The notes beneath the pieces were generated by a model. The model was not told where the DNA came from. It searched no databases and saw nothing but the letters and a program-made list of their open reading frames with translations. The position numbers and the translations under genes are program-made. From Chrysaora quinquecirrha (Eukaryota > Cnidaria > Scyphozoa > Semaeostomeae > Pelagiidae): a stretch of DNA of 64,000 nucleotides. The stretch spans positions 7,158,987 through 7,222,986 of the forward strand of contig JACTAT010000002.1 in the NCBI GenBank assembly GCA_014526335.1. The letters run 5' to 3'. This document shows positions 22,395 through 33,172 of this stretch, in pieces (the stretch's first letter is position 1; every line of letters starts with the position of its first letter).

Positions 22395-22970
22395 TCGAGT
22401 TGGGGTCCCGACCATATGTTTTTCAGCGCATCAAACTGTGTAGGTTCACCAAGTTTCAAGCTGGTATCATAAAATGCACGATTCGATCAAATTTTTCCTC
22501 TAACAGCCCTGACTCTAGAGATCATTTAACAACCTAAGCTAACGAATAAAACAGCTGGGGTTGAAACAAAAAATTCAAGTTTGAAACAAAAATTGTGAAC
22601 GGTGAAGGAAGCAGAGCAGATTCAGGCCCTCAGCATAGCTTCACAGCAGATATTTGCATTTATTTTGAAGGCATACCTGGAATCGCTGCAATACGCAAGC
22701 TGGACTTATTATAGACTCGGAAATGAACCAGAAATCTTAGCTTGAAACAAAAATTGCGAACGTTGAAGGAGGCAGAGCAGATTTGGGCACATATGTGTCG
22801 TTGGAACAAGATTCACATTGACTTTCAGAACAACATTCAGATTCAGGACAATGGTAAAAAAAGGCACAACTTTGTTGAATAATATTCAAATCCCGGGGGG
22901 GGGGTACTTCATTGTTCAAGAGACTAGACGTGCCGCCCAGTTTTTCCAAACCCACCCATGTCTACCAATG
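22395..22970. repeat. satellite remnant and 160-bp direct repeat
   Basis: 22395-22480 is a sixth unit of the 160-bp array. 22580-22625 and 22741-22785 share TTGAAACAAAAATTG and GAAGGAAGCAGAGCAGATT-type sequence. 22885-22945 (TTCAAATCCCGGGGGGG, then CTAGACGTGCCGCCCA) is a dispersed repeat met again near 33905 and, inverted, at 39594-39680. No gene. Confidence 0.65.
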
Positions 22971-23043
22971 AATTCTATTTCATCATCAGCCTGCAGCGCT
23001 ACGGAGGAGTACGAGAGAGAGCGCGGCAGCCGTGCAAAACCAA
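22971..23043 (+). repeat. left inverted terminal repeat of the DIRS element
   Basis: Contains TCATCATCAGCCTGCAGCGC and GAGAGAGAGCGCGGCAGCCG. The complement appears at 27731-27800, with divergence in the middle. Confidence 0.82.
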
Positions 23044-23217
23044 TTGTGTGGTTAGCGTTGTGCAAGCCAGTCGTTGAAATTTAGAGCAGATTTTGGCCTT
23101 CCGTGTTGTCTTTCCTATTCTTGGCTTTCTTGGTTTAACTCCAAGTTCTTCATAGTTCTTTCGCCAGATAAGTATTCTACATTTACATTTTTATTTTTCT
23201 TTGAATATTTCAGCGTT

Positions 23218-24520
23218 ATGGATAAAACTACAGACTTGGCATCGAGCCAAGGTAGTGAAGAACCTTCGAAAAACAACTGCGTCACAGCAAATTCTGCTGT
23301 GACTCTCGCTTCTGCTTCGACAGAATCTACAGAATTGTTAGGCATTCTTCAAAGCATGCATCACAGTATTCAGGCTTCTAATCAATTATTAGTAGGCCTT
23401 GTCTCCGAGAATAAAATGAAAGATTCTCGTAAGCGTCGGGCACCCTTTGAGGATGATGAGCCCACTTCCTCTCGCCCTAGTGGCAAAAGTCTGAGAGAGA
23501 TTCTCCTGCAACTTATGTTGCTTCAGGTCGACAGAAGGCGCCCACTGTGGCATCGAACTCGTTTTCTGTCATATCAGACCCTCAGTGCTCCCTTCGTGGA
23601 ATGAAAATCGACACTGAGCCCCATGCAGCTTCTGTTGCCAATGATAGTGACAATGATCGCTACAGTGACATTTCAGATGATGACGTAGTCAGTCTTTTTG
23701 CAGATCCTGAAAGGGATCCTTTAGATCATGGCGTTAATCGCGAGACACATGATCAGCCTGATCCTAAAGATGATCAGGCCGTGGCTGCCAAAACAACTGA
23801 GGAATTTCTTGACGGCATTGAAACTTCAACAAGCCTTTCTGCACCGTCAGGGCCTCCAATTTCGGAAAAGTTGGCCCATCATATAAATTCCTGCTTCAGC
23901 GCCGATTTGACCAATGCGCAGAGAAAGAAACTCAGAGCCAAGTATTCTGTACCTGAGAACTGTAATGCTATTTTTTGGACCCCGGTAAATGAGCACATTT
24001 GGAGTTCTCTGCGCCCGGAGGCTAAGGCTACTGACAGAGCCTTTATCGGGTTACAAGATTCTCTGGTTGCTAGTGCTGGTGCTATTGCCACCTCACTCAA
24101 TGACTTACTCACAGCTAAAAATGCTAGTAAGCCACCAGATTATCAGGGTTTAGTCACCCATCTTTACTTGGGTCTGCCTCTCGAGAGCTTTCTTATCGCC
24201 GTAAAGAGGCTTTACGCCCCTTTATACATCAAGATTATAAGTCGGCCTGTAATCGTTCCACCAAACCAGGCAAATACCTTTTTGGTGACGATATCTCTAA
24301 AACAATGCAAGATATTAAAGCTGTTGGTCGCATTGTTCAGAAACCTGTGTCGAAAAATCGCGGGGCTCAAGATAAGTCTCGTTTTCCGAATTATGCCCAG
24401 CGATCTTCCAACATCCAGTCTTTTTTATCGCAGAGAGGGAGGATGTCATATCCTCCCAGGAGAAATCAGACCCAGTTCCAACCCAAAAAAAGTTTTCCAA
24501 GAACTGGCAGCAATAGATAA
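23218..24520 (+). pseudogene. DIRS ORF1 (gag-like), two frameshifts
   Basis: Begins at ATG 23218 (MDKTTDLASSQGSEEPSKNN). The frame shifts near 23490-23550 into a segment with acidic SDNDRYSDISDDDVVSLFAD, then the DIRS gag-like core (EKLAHHINSCFSADLTNAQRKK, then WTPVNEHIWSSLR). A second frameshift near 24150 moves it to the final basic part (GDDISKTMQDIKAVGRIVQKP, then SFLSQRGRMSYPPRRNQ), ending TAG at 24518. The protein would package element RNA in the cytoplasm. Two shifts mean this copy could not make it. Confidence 0.8.
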
Positions 24521-26476
24521 TTCGGTAAATTATTTTCTCATTTACGTGAACGAGTTAAGAAATTTTCCGCCGGCCAAATAAGGTATTGTTTACCTCATAG
24601 GCGGGAACTTACGTCTGACGCCTATATTCTCCAAATAGTTCAGGGAGATATCATTGAATTTATAAATTCTCCCCCCTTGAACTCTATCTGTCCAAATAAT
24701 CACATTGCAAATGATCATATTGCGGCTGTTAAATCTGAAATTGATTCTTTGCTGCAAAAGGGCGTTCTGGTTCCCTGTGAACATGAAAAATACGAGTTCA
24801 TTTCTCCGATATTTACAGTGCCTAAACCAGATAATAAAATTCGACTTATCCTAAACCTCAAACAATTAAATACTTCCGTTAGCTATTTCCATTTTAAAAT
24901 GGACGCTATTCAGTCAGTAATGGCTACAATTACGTCTCTTTGTTGGATTGCCTCGATTGATTTAAAGGACGCTTATTATAGCGTGCCTATTCAACCTGCT
25001 TATCAGCGATATTTAAAATTTCAGTTTCTTGGACACTTATATCAGTATACTGCCTTTCCTAATGGCCTTGCCTCGTGTCCACGTAAATTTACAAAATTAC
25101 TTAAGCCTCCCTTGTCAATTTTGAGGCAGCAAGGGCATATTATATCCAGCTATATTGATGATATTTATTTGCAACATGAGACTTACAGTGGTTGCATTGA
25201 GACAATCAAAGCCACTTTTCGTTTGTTTGATAAACTCGGGTTTGTTGTTCACCCTGAAAAATCAGAGTTTATTCCCAAGCAACAAATTACGTTTTTAGGC
25301 TTCGTCCTAGATTCTGTCAGTATGACTGTCACTCTTACAGAGAAACGTTACACGAAAACAATGCAGTGCTTGACATTCGCCAAAGCTAATGCATCTAAAA
25401 TCAAGATACGCGATGTCGCTAAACTTTTAGGTTTCATGGTCTCGAGTTTTCCTGCCGTCCCTTTTGGGGGCGCACATTATCGTTGGCTGGAAAGAGATAA
25501 AATTAAGGCTTTAAAGTTTTCCAGCGGCAACTTTGATAAAGTCATGGCTATCAGCGTTCTTGGTCTGCAGGACATCGTTTGGTGGCTTCATAATTTGCCG
25601 CATAGCAGAGGGCATATAACTCGGGACCCCTATGATGTCACCGTTTCGTCCGATGCCTCCTCCCTTGGATGGGGGGCTACCATTGGCAGCATAACCACAG
25701 GTGGTCAATGGTCCGCTTATGAAAAACAATATCATATTAACTCCCTCGAGCTACTAGCTGCCCTTTTTGCATTGCAAAGTTTGAAATCAGATTTAAGAGA
25801 CAAAGCAGTTCGCATCATGTTAGACAATACCGCTGCTGTGTTTATCATCAATCGCAAGGGTACGACTCGTAATGACACTTCTAACTCAATTGCTGTCCAA
25901 ATTTGGGATTTTTGTCAACAAAACAATATTATGCTTACCGCTTGCCATATTCCCGGCGTTGAAAATGTTTCCGCTGATACGGCATCAAGAGTTTTTACAA
26001 ATCCTGATGCTGAATGGATGCTGAATTCCAAAACCTTGCAAAATGCCTTTTTGGCTCTTGATTTTCAACCTGACATTGACCTTTTCGCATCTAGGTTGAA
26101 TGCACAATTTCCTGTTTATTGTTCTTTAAGGCCAGATCCAGAAGCTTGTCATATTGATGCATTTACGCTTTCATGGACTAACATGCAATTTTATTGTTTT
26201 CCCCCTTTTAGTTGTGTTCCTTCTGTTCTACAAAAAATTATGTCCGATCTTGCGACAGGAGTTGCCGTTGTTCCCAACTGGCCTTCTCAGATATGGTACC
26301 CACTACTGTTACGTCTGCTTGCTGCTCCACCAGTCAAGCTACAACCACATCCCGAGTTGTTAACATTACCGGAATATCCACAAATTGTGCATCCATTGCA
26401 TCCAAAACTAAATTTGATTGTCTGCCTTCTATCCAGCAACAGTATTCGCAATGTGGTTTTCAAACTCCGCCGTTGA
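24521..26476 (+). CDS. DIRS reverse transcriptase-RNase H with C-terminal methyltransferase-like region
   Basis: Open frame 24521-26476. The first in-frame ATG is 24677, but homologous-looking sequence (SAGQIRYCLPHRRELTSDA) starts earlier, so expression probably depends on overlap with ORF1. RT motifs are SPIFTVPKPDNKIRLILNL, ASIDLKDAYYSVPI and the catalytic YIDDIY. RNase H has TVSSDASSLGWGATIG, NSLELLAALFAL and LDNTAAVFIIN. The last 130 residues (DLFASRLNAQFPVYCSLRPD, FPPFSCVPSVLQ, VVPNWPSQIWYPLL) form the DIRS-specific domain often called methyltransferase-like. No stops or shifts seen. It overlaps the recombinase gene by 59 bases. Confidence 0.9.
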   Translation, partial: FGKLFSHLRERVKKFSAGQIRYCLPHRRELTSDAYILQIVQGDIIEFINSPPLNSICPNNHIANDHIAAVKSEIDSLLQKGVLVPCEHEKYEFISPIFTVPKPDNKIRLILNLKQLNTSVSYFHFKMDAIQSVMATITSLCWIASIDLKDAYYSVPIQPAYQRYLKFQFLGHLYQYTAFPNGLASCPRKFTKLLKPPLSILRQQGHIISSYIDDIYLQHETYSGCIETIKATFRLFDKLGFVVHPEKSEFIPKQQITFLGFVLDSVSMTVTLTEKRYTKTMQCLTFAKANASKIKIRDVAKLLGFMVSSFPAVPFGGAHYRWLERDKIKALKFSSGNFDKVMAISVLGLQDIVWWLHNLPHSRGHITRDPYDVTVSSDASSLGWGATIGSITTGGQWSAYEKQYHINSLELLAALFALQSLKSDLRDKAVRIMLDNTAAVFIINRKGTTRNDTSNSIAVQIWDFCQQNNIMLTACHIPGVENVSADTASRVFTNPDAEWMLNSKTLQNAFLALDFQPDIDLFASRLNAQFPVYCSLRPDPEACHIDAFTLSWTNMQFYCFPPFSCVPSVLQKIMSDLATGVAVVPNWPSQIWYPLLLRLLAAPPVKLQPHPELLTLPEYPQIVHPLHPKLNLIVCLLSSNSIRNVVFKLRR

Positions 26477-27410
26477 AATAATCATGGCTGCTTGGCGTGA
26501 TTCTACCAAGAAACAATATTACGCTCATATTAAAAAGTGGATCGAGTTCTGCTCCACGCGCAATGGTGACCCAGTTCACCCGACGATTGCAATGACACTT
26601 GATTTTTTGACTTCGTTGCATGAAAAAGGTTTATCTTATAGCTCCATAAATACTGCTAGAAGTGCGTTGTCATCGTTTTGCTCTTTACCGCAGTCTGAGT
26701 TGCCTTTCGGTCAATTACCTATCGTCAAGCGCTTCATGAAAGGAGTTTTCCAACTTCGTCCGGCGTTACCTAAACATCGTTCAGTTTGGGATGTTAACAT
26801 CGTCTTCAATTTCCTGCGTTCCCAACCGTCGGTTCAAAACTTCACATTGCCGGACTTGTCTAAGCGTTTGACTTTGTTGCTCTGCTTACTGAGTGGCCAA
26901 CGTTGCCAAACGGTAAAGTTTCTTAGCATCGAGTATATGGATATTTCTGAGACCTCCTACTCATTTCGAATTATGGATAAATTAAAGCATACAAGACCTG
27001 GTACTCATCAACAACCATTGTCTTTTCTCAAATATGACCCTGAACCAAAGCTTTGCGTGTATTCTTATTTAACAGAGTATTTATCTCGTACCGCCCCCTT
27101 TCGGGGAGCCCATAAACAATTGTTATTGAGTTTCGTGCGCCCGCACTCGCCTGTTACAACAGACACTTTATCTCGTTGGTGTCGCTCAGTTCTAGCTGAA
27201 GCTGGTATTGATACTTCTACCTACAGTTGTCATAGTACTCGTGCAGCATCCACCTCTTTTCTTTACCAGAGGAACTTTGATTTAAAAGCTATTATGGCAG
27301 CTGCTGGCTGGACACAGGAATCTACTTTTTGTCGCTTTTATAATATAAACATACATAATTCGTTGAACTTCGGACATGCTTTGCTAGCTGCTGCTGACAA
27401 TGCTTCATAA
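26418..27410 (+). CDS. DIRS tyrosine recombinase
   Basis: A 330-residue open frame. The N-terminal SAM-like region has AAWRDSTKKQYYAHIKKWIEF and INTARSALSSFC. The first catalytic Arg lies in CLLSGQRCQTVKFL. The second box is CHSTRAASTSFLYQ (HxxR), followed by AAAGWTQESTFCRFY with the nucleophilic Tyr. These are the R-H-R-Y residues of the family, all present. The enzyme would integrate a circular DNA copy without making a target duplication. Frame intact. Confidence 0.92.
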   Translation: MSAFYPATVFAMWFSNSAVEIIMAAWRDSTKKQYYAHIKKWIEFCSTRNGDPVHPTIAMTLDFLTSLHEKGLSYSSINTARSALSSFCSLPQSELPFGQLPIVKRFMKGVFQLRPALPKHRSVWDVNIVFNFLRSQPSVQNFTLPDLSKRLTLLLCLLSGQRCQTVKFLSIEYMDISETSYSFRIMDKLKHTRPGTHQQPLSFLKYDPEPKLCVYSYLTEYLSRTAPFRGAHKQLLLSFVRPHSPVTTDTLSRWCRSVLAEAGIDTSTYSCHSTRAASTSFLYQRNFDLKAIMAAAGWTQESTFCRFYNINIHNSLNFGHALLAAADNAS

Positions 27411-27504
27411 CATTTTTTCTATTCGCTTCGTTTTGTCGCTATACGTGATATCTCTTCTCGATTACTCTCGAGAGTTTACATATTAGCAATGGCTCAATGA
27501 CGGC

Positions 27505-27650
27505 TCTAAAATCTCGTACTCCTCCGTAGCGCTGTAGGCTGATGATGAAATAGAATTGCCCAATTAAACGAGACTTACCTGTAAGGCGAAGTTTGATTGC
27601 AATTCTGTGAATCATCACCTACAAGCGAAGGAGGTGTACGCCCACCCGTT
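27505..27650 (+). repeat. internal complementary region of the DIRS element
   Basis: Its first half (CGTACTCCTCCGTAGCGCTG, then GATGATGAAATAGAATT) is the complement of the left end. Its second half (GCCCAATTAAACGAGACTTA, then ATCATCACCTACAAGCG) is the complement of the right end. The junction marks both outer ends as 22971 and about 27844. Confidence 0.88.
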
Positions 27651-27730
27651 GCCATTTGCAATTTATACAGCCCTCCCTACCTGGGGTTTATACTTCCTTG
27701 TTTCGTCATTGATCCATCTCTGCTCTGAAG

Positions 27731-27850
27731 ATTGGTTTTGCACGGCTGCCGCGCTCTCTCTCGTACACCTCCTTCGCTTGTAGGTGATGATTCACAGAAT
27801 TGCAATCAAACTTCGCCTTACAGGTAAGTTTCGTTTAATTGGGCAATTCT
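27731..27850 (+). repeat. right inverted terminal repeat of the DIRS element
   Basis: Contains GCACGGCTGCCGCGCTCTCT and AGGTGATGATTCACAGAATT, and ends at about GTTTAATTGGGCAATT. Confidence 0.82.
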
Positions 27851-28099
27851 GTTTGTCGTGGTACCAATGTATAGAAAAAACAACGAAATTTTTTACCCAT
27901 TTGTACCAATATCTCAAATGTTACATATATTTTGCTACCGATGTGTAGAGATTCTTTACGGAAAACCAACCCATATACAACCTTAAAGGCAATAGCCTTT
28001 AGAATGTCCATAACTGACAATAAATGTAAATAAAGGTTAACAAACAAATAGTAATGTAGATAAATGTGGCAATAAAAAAAATGTTTGCTTATCTGTAAG

Positions 28100-28690
28100 T
28101 CAATGATCTTGAGTCTTTCCATCTTCTTGTTCCACTGATTCAAGAAGAACAATTTTGTCAATTGGACGCACGAGTAGAGATGTTCTTGTTTTCACTTTGA
28201 TAGATCTTTCATAACCGTCTTGATTACTCTTATGAACCTCGACGATACGACCAAGCTGCCATTGGTTTCTAGGCAAATTCTCATCGACAATCAACACGAT
28301 GTCATCCACTTGTAGATTCCTTTTAGACTTATTCCATCGCTGACGCTGCTGTAATGTTGGCAGGTACTCTTTAAGCCATCGACGCCAAAATATATCAGCT
28401 AAGTATTGTACTTGTCGCCACCTTCGTCTAGTGTAGCAATCATTTTTGTCGAAAATTCCAGGCGGTATTGTTGGTCCAGCTCTAAGTAGAAGTAGATGAT
28501 TTGGAGTAAGCGCCTCCCAGTCACTAGGATCATCTGAAACCTTAGTTATGGGACGACCATTGACTATAGCTTCAACTTCGCACATGAGAGTAAGAAGCCC
28601 TTCATCGTCTAGCGTCTGCTCCTTTAGAATTGCATTCATTACTTTCCTCACTGTCCGGATGCAGCGCTCCACACTCCACCGTGATGTGAA
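28100..28690 (-). pseudogene. integrase C-terminal part of the BEL element
   Basis: Continues the pol reading after a one-base deletion near 28672 (after the residues GGVW). It has VEAIVNGRPITKV, LTPNHLLLLRAG, RRRWRQVQYLADIFWRRW and the terminal small domain DDIVLIVDENLPRNQWQLG, typical of BEL integrases. It ends at TGA 28100 with an acidic tail. Confidence 0.85.
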
Positions 28691-30840
28691 CCTGCTGGTG
28701 GGTTGAAAGTCCATTTGATTGACTTCTGTAACAAGAATTCTTGCATTTTGCTCTCATTCCATTCTGAAATAGCTTGTGACAATTCTTTGTTGCCGCCGAC
28801 AAAGTTAGTTCCGTTATCTGATCTGATTTCTTCTGGGCAACCTCTTCTAGCAATGAATCTTCTAAATGCATTTATGAAAGATGAGGTATCTAAGGCATGT
28901 GCAATTTCAATATGAATCGCTCTAATAGATAAACAGGTAAAGATAACTCCGTACCTTTTAACCATTGTTCTCCCACGACGAACTTGAAACAGACCAAAGC
29001 AGTCGATACCCACGAACGAGAATGGTGGTTTTGACGGTGCAACTCGGTCTTTGGGTAAATCAGCCATCTTTTGTGCTTCCACTGGCGACTGTCTTCTTCT
29101 GCAACTAAAACATTTGTTTAAGATCTGTTTCAATGTCGATCTTGCCCTGATAATCCAGTACACAGAAAGTACACAAGTACTATCTGTCCAGAAATATGAC
29201 TGGTCGATGTGAAGATCAATTTCTTGTCGAATCATAGTGTCCAGTCTGGTAGCAACGACTGCTGCAGAGAGCTCCATTCTAGGAATGGTAACTGATTTGC
29301 TTGGAGCCAGTCTTGATTTTGCCATAATAAAGCAACAATGTATATCGCCTCTTGCATTTGCGATTCTTATGTACGACACTGCACCATAACCTATTTGCGA
29401 TGCATCTGAGAAGTGATGCAGCTGAACCGTGGCGATTTCGTTAGATCCTTTAGGTTGAAAACAACGATCGATTTTATAATCTTCTAGCTTGGGCAAATCA
29501 CGCAGCCAGTTATTCCAATCATGTAGATCTTTCTCAGATATGTTGTCATCCCAGTTTAACTTTTGACGACACAGCTCTTGAAGAATTGCCTTTGCTTGTA
29601 GAATGAAGGGTGCTGCAAACCCGAGTGGATCGTAAATGGAACTTACGACTGAGAGATTTCCTCTTCTTGTAGGCTGTTTTTCTTTCATTGTAATGTTAAA
29701 CCCGAATTCGTCGTTCGAGACATCCCAACAAACTCCAAGTGCTCGCTCAGACTTCGAATTTTCGAGGTCGAGATTCTTTACTGATGCAGCTCTTTCTAGT
29801 TCAGATACTGCTTCTAATACGTTAACAGAGTTTGACATCCATTTGGTAGGTCGAAACCCACCTCTAGATAGTAACTGTCGTAGCATTCTTTGAAGCTGTA
29901 TGGCTTGTTCTTCAGAACCGACTGACTTTAAACAATCGTCGACATAAAAATTTCGCTTTACTGTTTCAATAGTAACCGGATCGAAGTCTTTCTTGTTCTG
30001 CTCTGCCGTCTGCTGCAAAGCAAAGCTGGCACAACTTGGAGATGATGTGCCCCCAAACAAATGCACGAGCATTTGATATTCTTCTGGATCTGAATTCAAA
30101 TCTCCATCTGGCCACCAAAGGAATCGAAGACTATCAGCATCTTTATCAGGAACTTTAACTTGCAAAAACATACCTTCTATGTCTGCCATTAAAGCCACTG
30201 GTCCAGTTCGAAATCTTGTCAACACTCCAACTAACGTGCTTGTTAGATCCGGCCCCTGTGAGAGCTGACTGTTAAGAGACACATTTTGATATTTTGCTGA
30301 ACAGTCAAATACGACGCGAGTTTTCTCTGGTTTCTTCGGATTGAATACTGGATGATGAGGTAAGAACCATGTGGTTCCACCATTACCTGCTGACTTGGGT
30401 GCCTTTTGAGCGTATCCCTTTTGCAATAAATCATCGATGAATGACGTGTAATTCTTCAACAGAGTTGGCTCTCTTTCCAGTCTCTTCTTCAGGTGCTGTA
30501 AACGATATTCAGCCATTGATCTGTTGTTAGGAAGATCAGGAAACCCATCTTTCCAAGGTAGACCAATTTCATAGTGACCATTCTTCAGCTGAATGGTAGA
30601 TTTCATTTTCTCCAAGGCAATTTTGTCTTCTTGAGACATAGCAGCTTTCGAATCATAGCAAGAGTCATTAAATTCCATTTCACAATATTTCTGAAATTGT
30701 TCAGTTAAATCAGCATCAGTTTTGATAAAGCTTACGGTAGATCGTGAGCTTCCAGATCGTTTCAGTGGGCCATTGACCACCCATCCAAGATCTGTCCTTG
30801 TAGCATAAGGTTGACCTGGTTGATTTTACTTCTCTTGGTT
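28648..30840 (-). pseudogene. BEL pol: RT and truncated RNase H fused to integrase core
   Basis: The start of this frame overlaps the gag-protease frame, with a one-base shift near 30810-30840. RT motifs are ALMADIEGMFLQVKVPD, LRFLWWPDG and the catalytic NFYVDDCLKS. RNase H begins normally (HHFSDASQIGYGAVSY, KSVTIPRMELSAAVV, YFWTDSTCVLSV). Directly after CVLSV the sequence continues as YWIIRARSTLKQILNKCFSC, which belongs to the integrase zinc domain. So the end of RNase H and the intervening linker have been deleted in frame. The integrase core follows (FVGIDCFGLFQ, IEIAHALDTSSFINAFRRF, RSDNGTNFVG) with D, D and later E present. Product could not act as a complete RNase H. Confidence 0.88.
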
Positions 30841-33172
30841 CAAGTGCTCTAGGTACGTCACTTCCAATAAGAAGTCCCACCTGAGCGTCGATGTCTATCA
30901 AGTTGATTTCTTGTAGATGTGGCCATTTTTCTAAATCCTGATAATTTGCCCGATCATGAATTGTCACAGGCAACCGAGGTGTCGAGAATACAACAGGTAG
31001 ATCGATCAAGTTATTTTCATCTAAATCGCTGACTTGTAGACTCAGAACGGATGTTTTAGTTTGGTTATCTGCAATCCCAAGAGTAGTAAGAGATAGCATA
31101 GTATCTGTTCCTTTAGTAGAAAGTTGATCCATTAGATCCTTGGTGCAGAAGGTAGTATTTGAACCACTATCTAAGAATGCGTAGGTTTCCACAACCCTCT
31201 TACTTCCAGGTACGCTGACCTTTACTGGCACAATTGATAAACGTGTTTTAGCTCTTGGAATATTTTTGTCCTCTCTGACCTTTATGTATCCATTATGCCC
31301 AGACATTTCAGTATCTGCTTCAGGTTTCTTGATAGATTGATTGGTTGCTTCACTTTGTTTAGGATTGACTGGATGTAAAAACGTTGAATGTTTTTGTTTA
31401 CAACCATCAACTTTGCAAAAACTTTCCTTTGGACACTCTTTTAGAAGATGCCCCGGTAACAGACAGTTGTTACAAAGACCTTTGGTTCTGGTGACTTTGA
31501 ATCTTTCGCTTACAGACTTGCTTCTAAACTGACTGCATCTTGACAGCCAGTGATTGCTGTTGCATAGGGGGCATTGAGGTGGATTCCGGATTTTACCTTG
31601 GTCACTGTTAGTCTTTGATTCTCCAGATATTCCAAATACCGCTCCTCTTCCAGTGGTTCTTACATTACTGCTGCTAGATTTCTGGGTTTTTGATATTTCA
31701 CCAAATATGGGGTGTGAAGCGGCTCTGGCTCTTTTTTCGATAAACAATGCAACATCTTCTATGGTTATCTCTCGGTGCTTATGCTCTGATATATCATCTG
31801 CGACATCACGCCATTTTCGCTTCATTTCAAATGGCAAACGCTCAATTATTTTCTTCAGACAATCTGGATTGTTAACACGATTTAGATATCCAATGTCTCT
31901 TAGAGTGTTCTTGCAGCTTGTAATGAGTATAGAAAACTTTCGAAGATCTTCCGCCTTTTCTGCTCGTATTGGAGGACCTGTTGTTATTTTGTCCACATAA
32001 GCAGTTGCTATCTTGTAGTCTTGGCCAAAGCGCTGTTTTAATAAACGCCGTGCTTCATGATAACCATCTTCGTGATTCATTGACAAACAACTGCGCATTA
32101 GCTCATGAACGTCGCCTTTAGTGTACTGCACAAGGTAATAAAGCCTTGCACTACTGCTGTTGGTTCTTGACTCTATCAGACTTTCAAAGGCTCTGATAAA
32201 GCTGCAATATTCAGCTGGATCTCCTGCAAAAGTAGGTAACTCTGGCTGTGGAAGCATTAATGCTAATGTATGTTGCTGTTGCTGCATGAGCAGATTTTCT
32301 ATCTGTGACGTGTAGGGTGTTGGTTGGGGCAGATAATTAGAAAATGGTCTTTGCCACTCTTTCGCCTCTGGATTCAATTTATTAGCGACAGGGCTAGGCT
32401 GCTTTGGGTTAACAGGTGACTGATCAAAAGGAACAGCATTGTTATTACTTTTCTCTAACCATGACGAGACATAAGCGGTTGATTTAGATGAAGACCCCTT
32501 CGAACTAACGCTACTTTGAACATCCGCTAAAGCACTTTCTTCAGCTTGAGCAATGGCTAGCTCAGTTTCCAATTCCAGCCCCTCTTTCTTTTGCTGTAGT
32601 CTTAGCTCTTCTTGTTGTGGAGTTTGGAGCCTTTTTAATGCATCAGCCTTTGCTTGAAGTCTTGCTGTTCTAACTGCAGCTTTGACTCTAGCACTTGATG
32701 TTGAACTTGAACCCGATGATGATTTTTTTGTTCCAGCACTACTCACTGAGTCCGATGGTTCGACAACAGGAATAGATGAATTTGTAGGTTGCTCATTTGG
32801 CAAAGAAGTTTGAGCATTTTCAATTTTCGCAATAAGATTTTTCACTTTCGTCTCTTCATTTTGAAGATATTGCAACGAATTTTTGATATCATCATCTTTC
32901 TGAAGGGTTTGGTGATAGAGCGCATGCGCGCGTTTCAGCACTTCTAAAGCAGATTGAAGCTGGGGGATTTTTCCGGCTATTTCGGTAGCATTTTCAGGGT
33001 TAACAATAATCAATTCGATTTCATTTCGTATTTTAGTTACGTTTCTTTTCGCAACACTTCGATTCTGTTTTAATTGCGCAACATGAACCTTGGGAATGGT
33101 TCCAGAATTTTCATGAACAACGGTAGAAATATCTGAGTCATTGACAAAAGTCACGCTTGAGTTCGTTGCCAT
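30800..33172 (-). CDS. BEL gag and aspartic protease polyprotein
   Basis: ATG 33172 (MATNSSVTFVNDSDISTVV). The N-terminal 150 residues are coiled-coil-like and Gln/Glu-rich, followed by a Ser-rich linker and a capsid region (LPTFAGDPAEYCSFIRAFES). Two CCHC-like knuckles follow (CPLCNSNHWLSRC and CNNCLLPGHLLKEC), then a Cys/His segment (CKVDGCKQKHSTFLH). The protease has AFLDSGSNTTF as its active site and QVGLLIGSDVP downstream. The reading frame runs to 30716, but the part beyond about 30830 is out of frame relative to pol. The protein would form the particle and be cleaved by its own protease. Confidence 0.88.

Larger units (their letters stand above)
22971..27850 (+). mobile_element. DIRS-type tyrosine-recombinase retrotransposon
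   Basis: About 4.9 kb. It has inverted terminal repeats (22971-23043 against about 27731-27845) and, inside the right end, an internal complementary region at 27505-27650. The internal region reads as the complement of both outer ends joined together. This is the defining DIRS structure that lets a circular intermediate form. Gene order is gag-like ORF, RT-RNase H, and overlapping tyrosine recombinase. No target duplication is expected for this class and none is seen. Confidence 0.9.
28093..33172 (-). mobile_element. BEL/Pao retrotransposon, minus strand, decayed, LTRs not identified
   Basis: Gag, protease, RT, RNase H and integrase lie in the canonical BEL order. The DIRS element abuts its 3' end (27850). 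I compared 27851-28092 with 33173-33770 and saw no matching LTRs. The 3' LTR was probably truncated or displaced when neighbouring elements inserted. Three frame breaks and one internal deletion are described under the genes. Confidence 0.85.
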
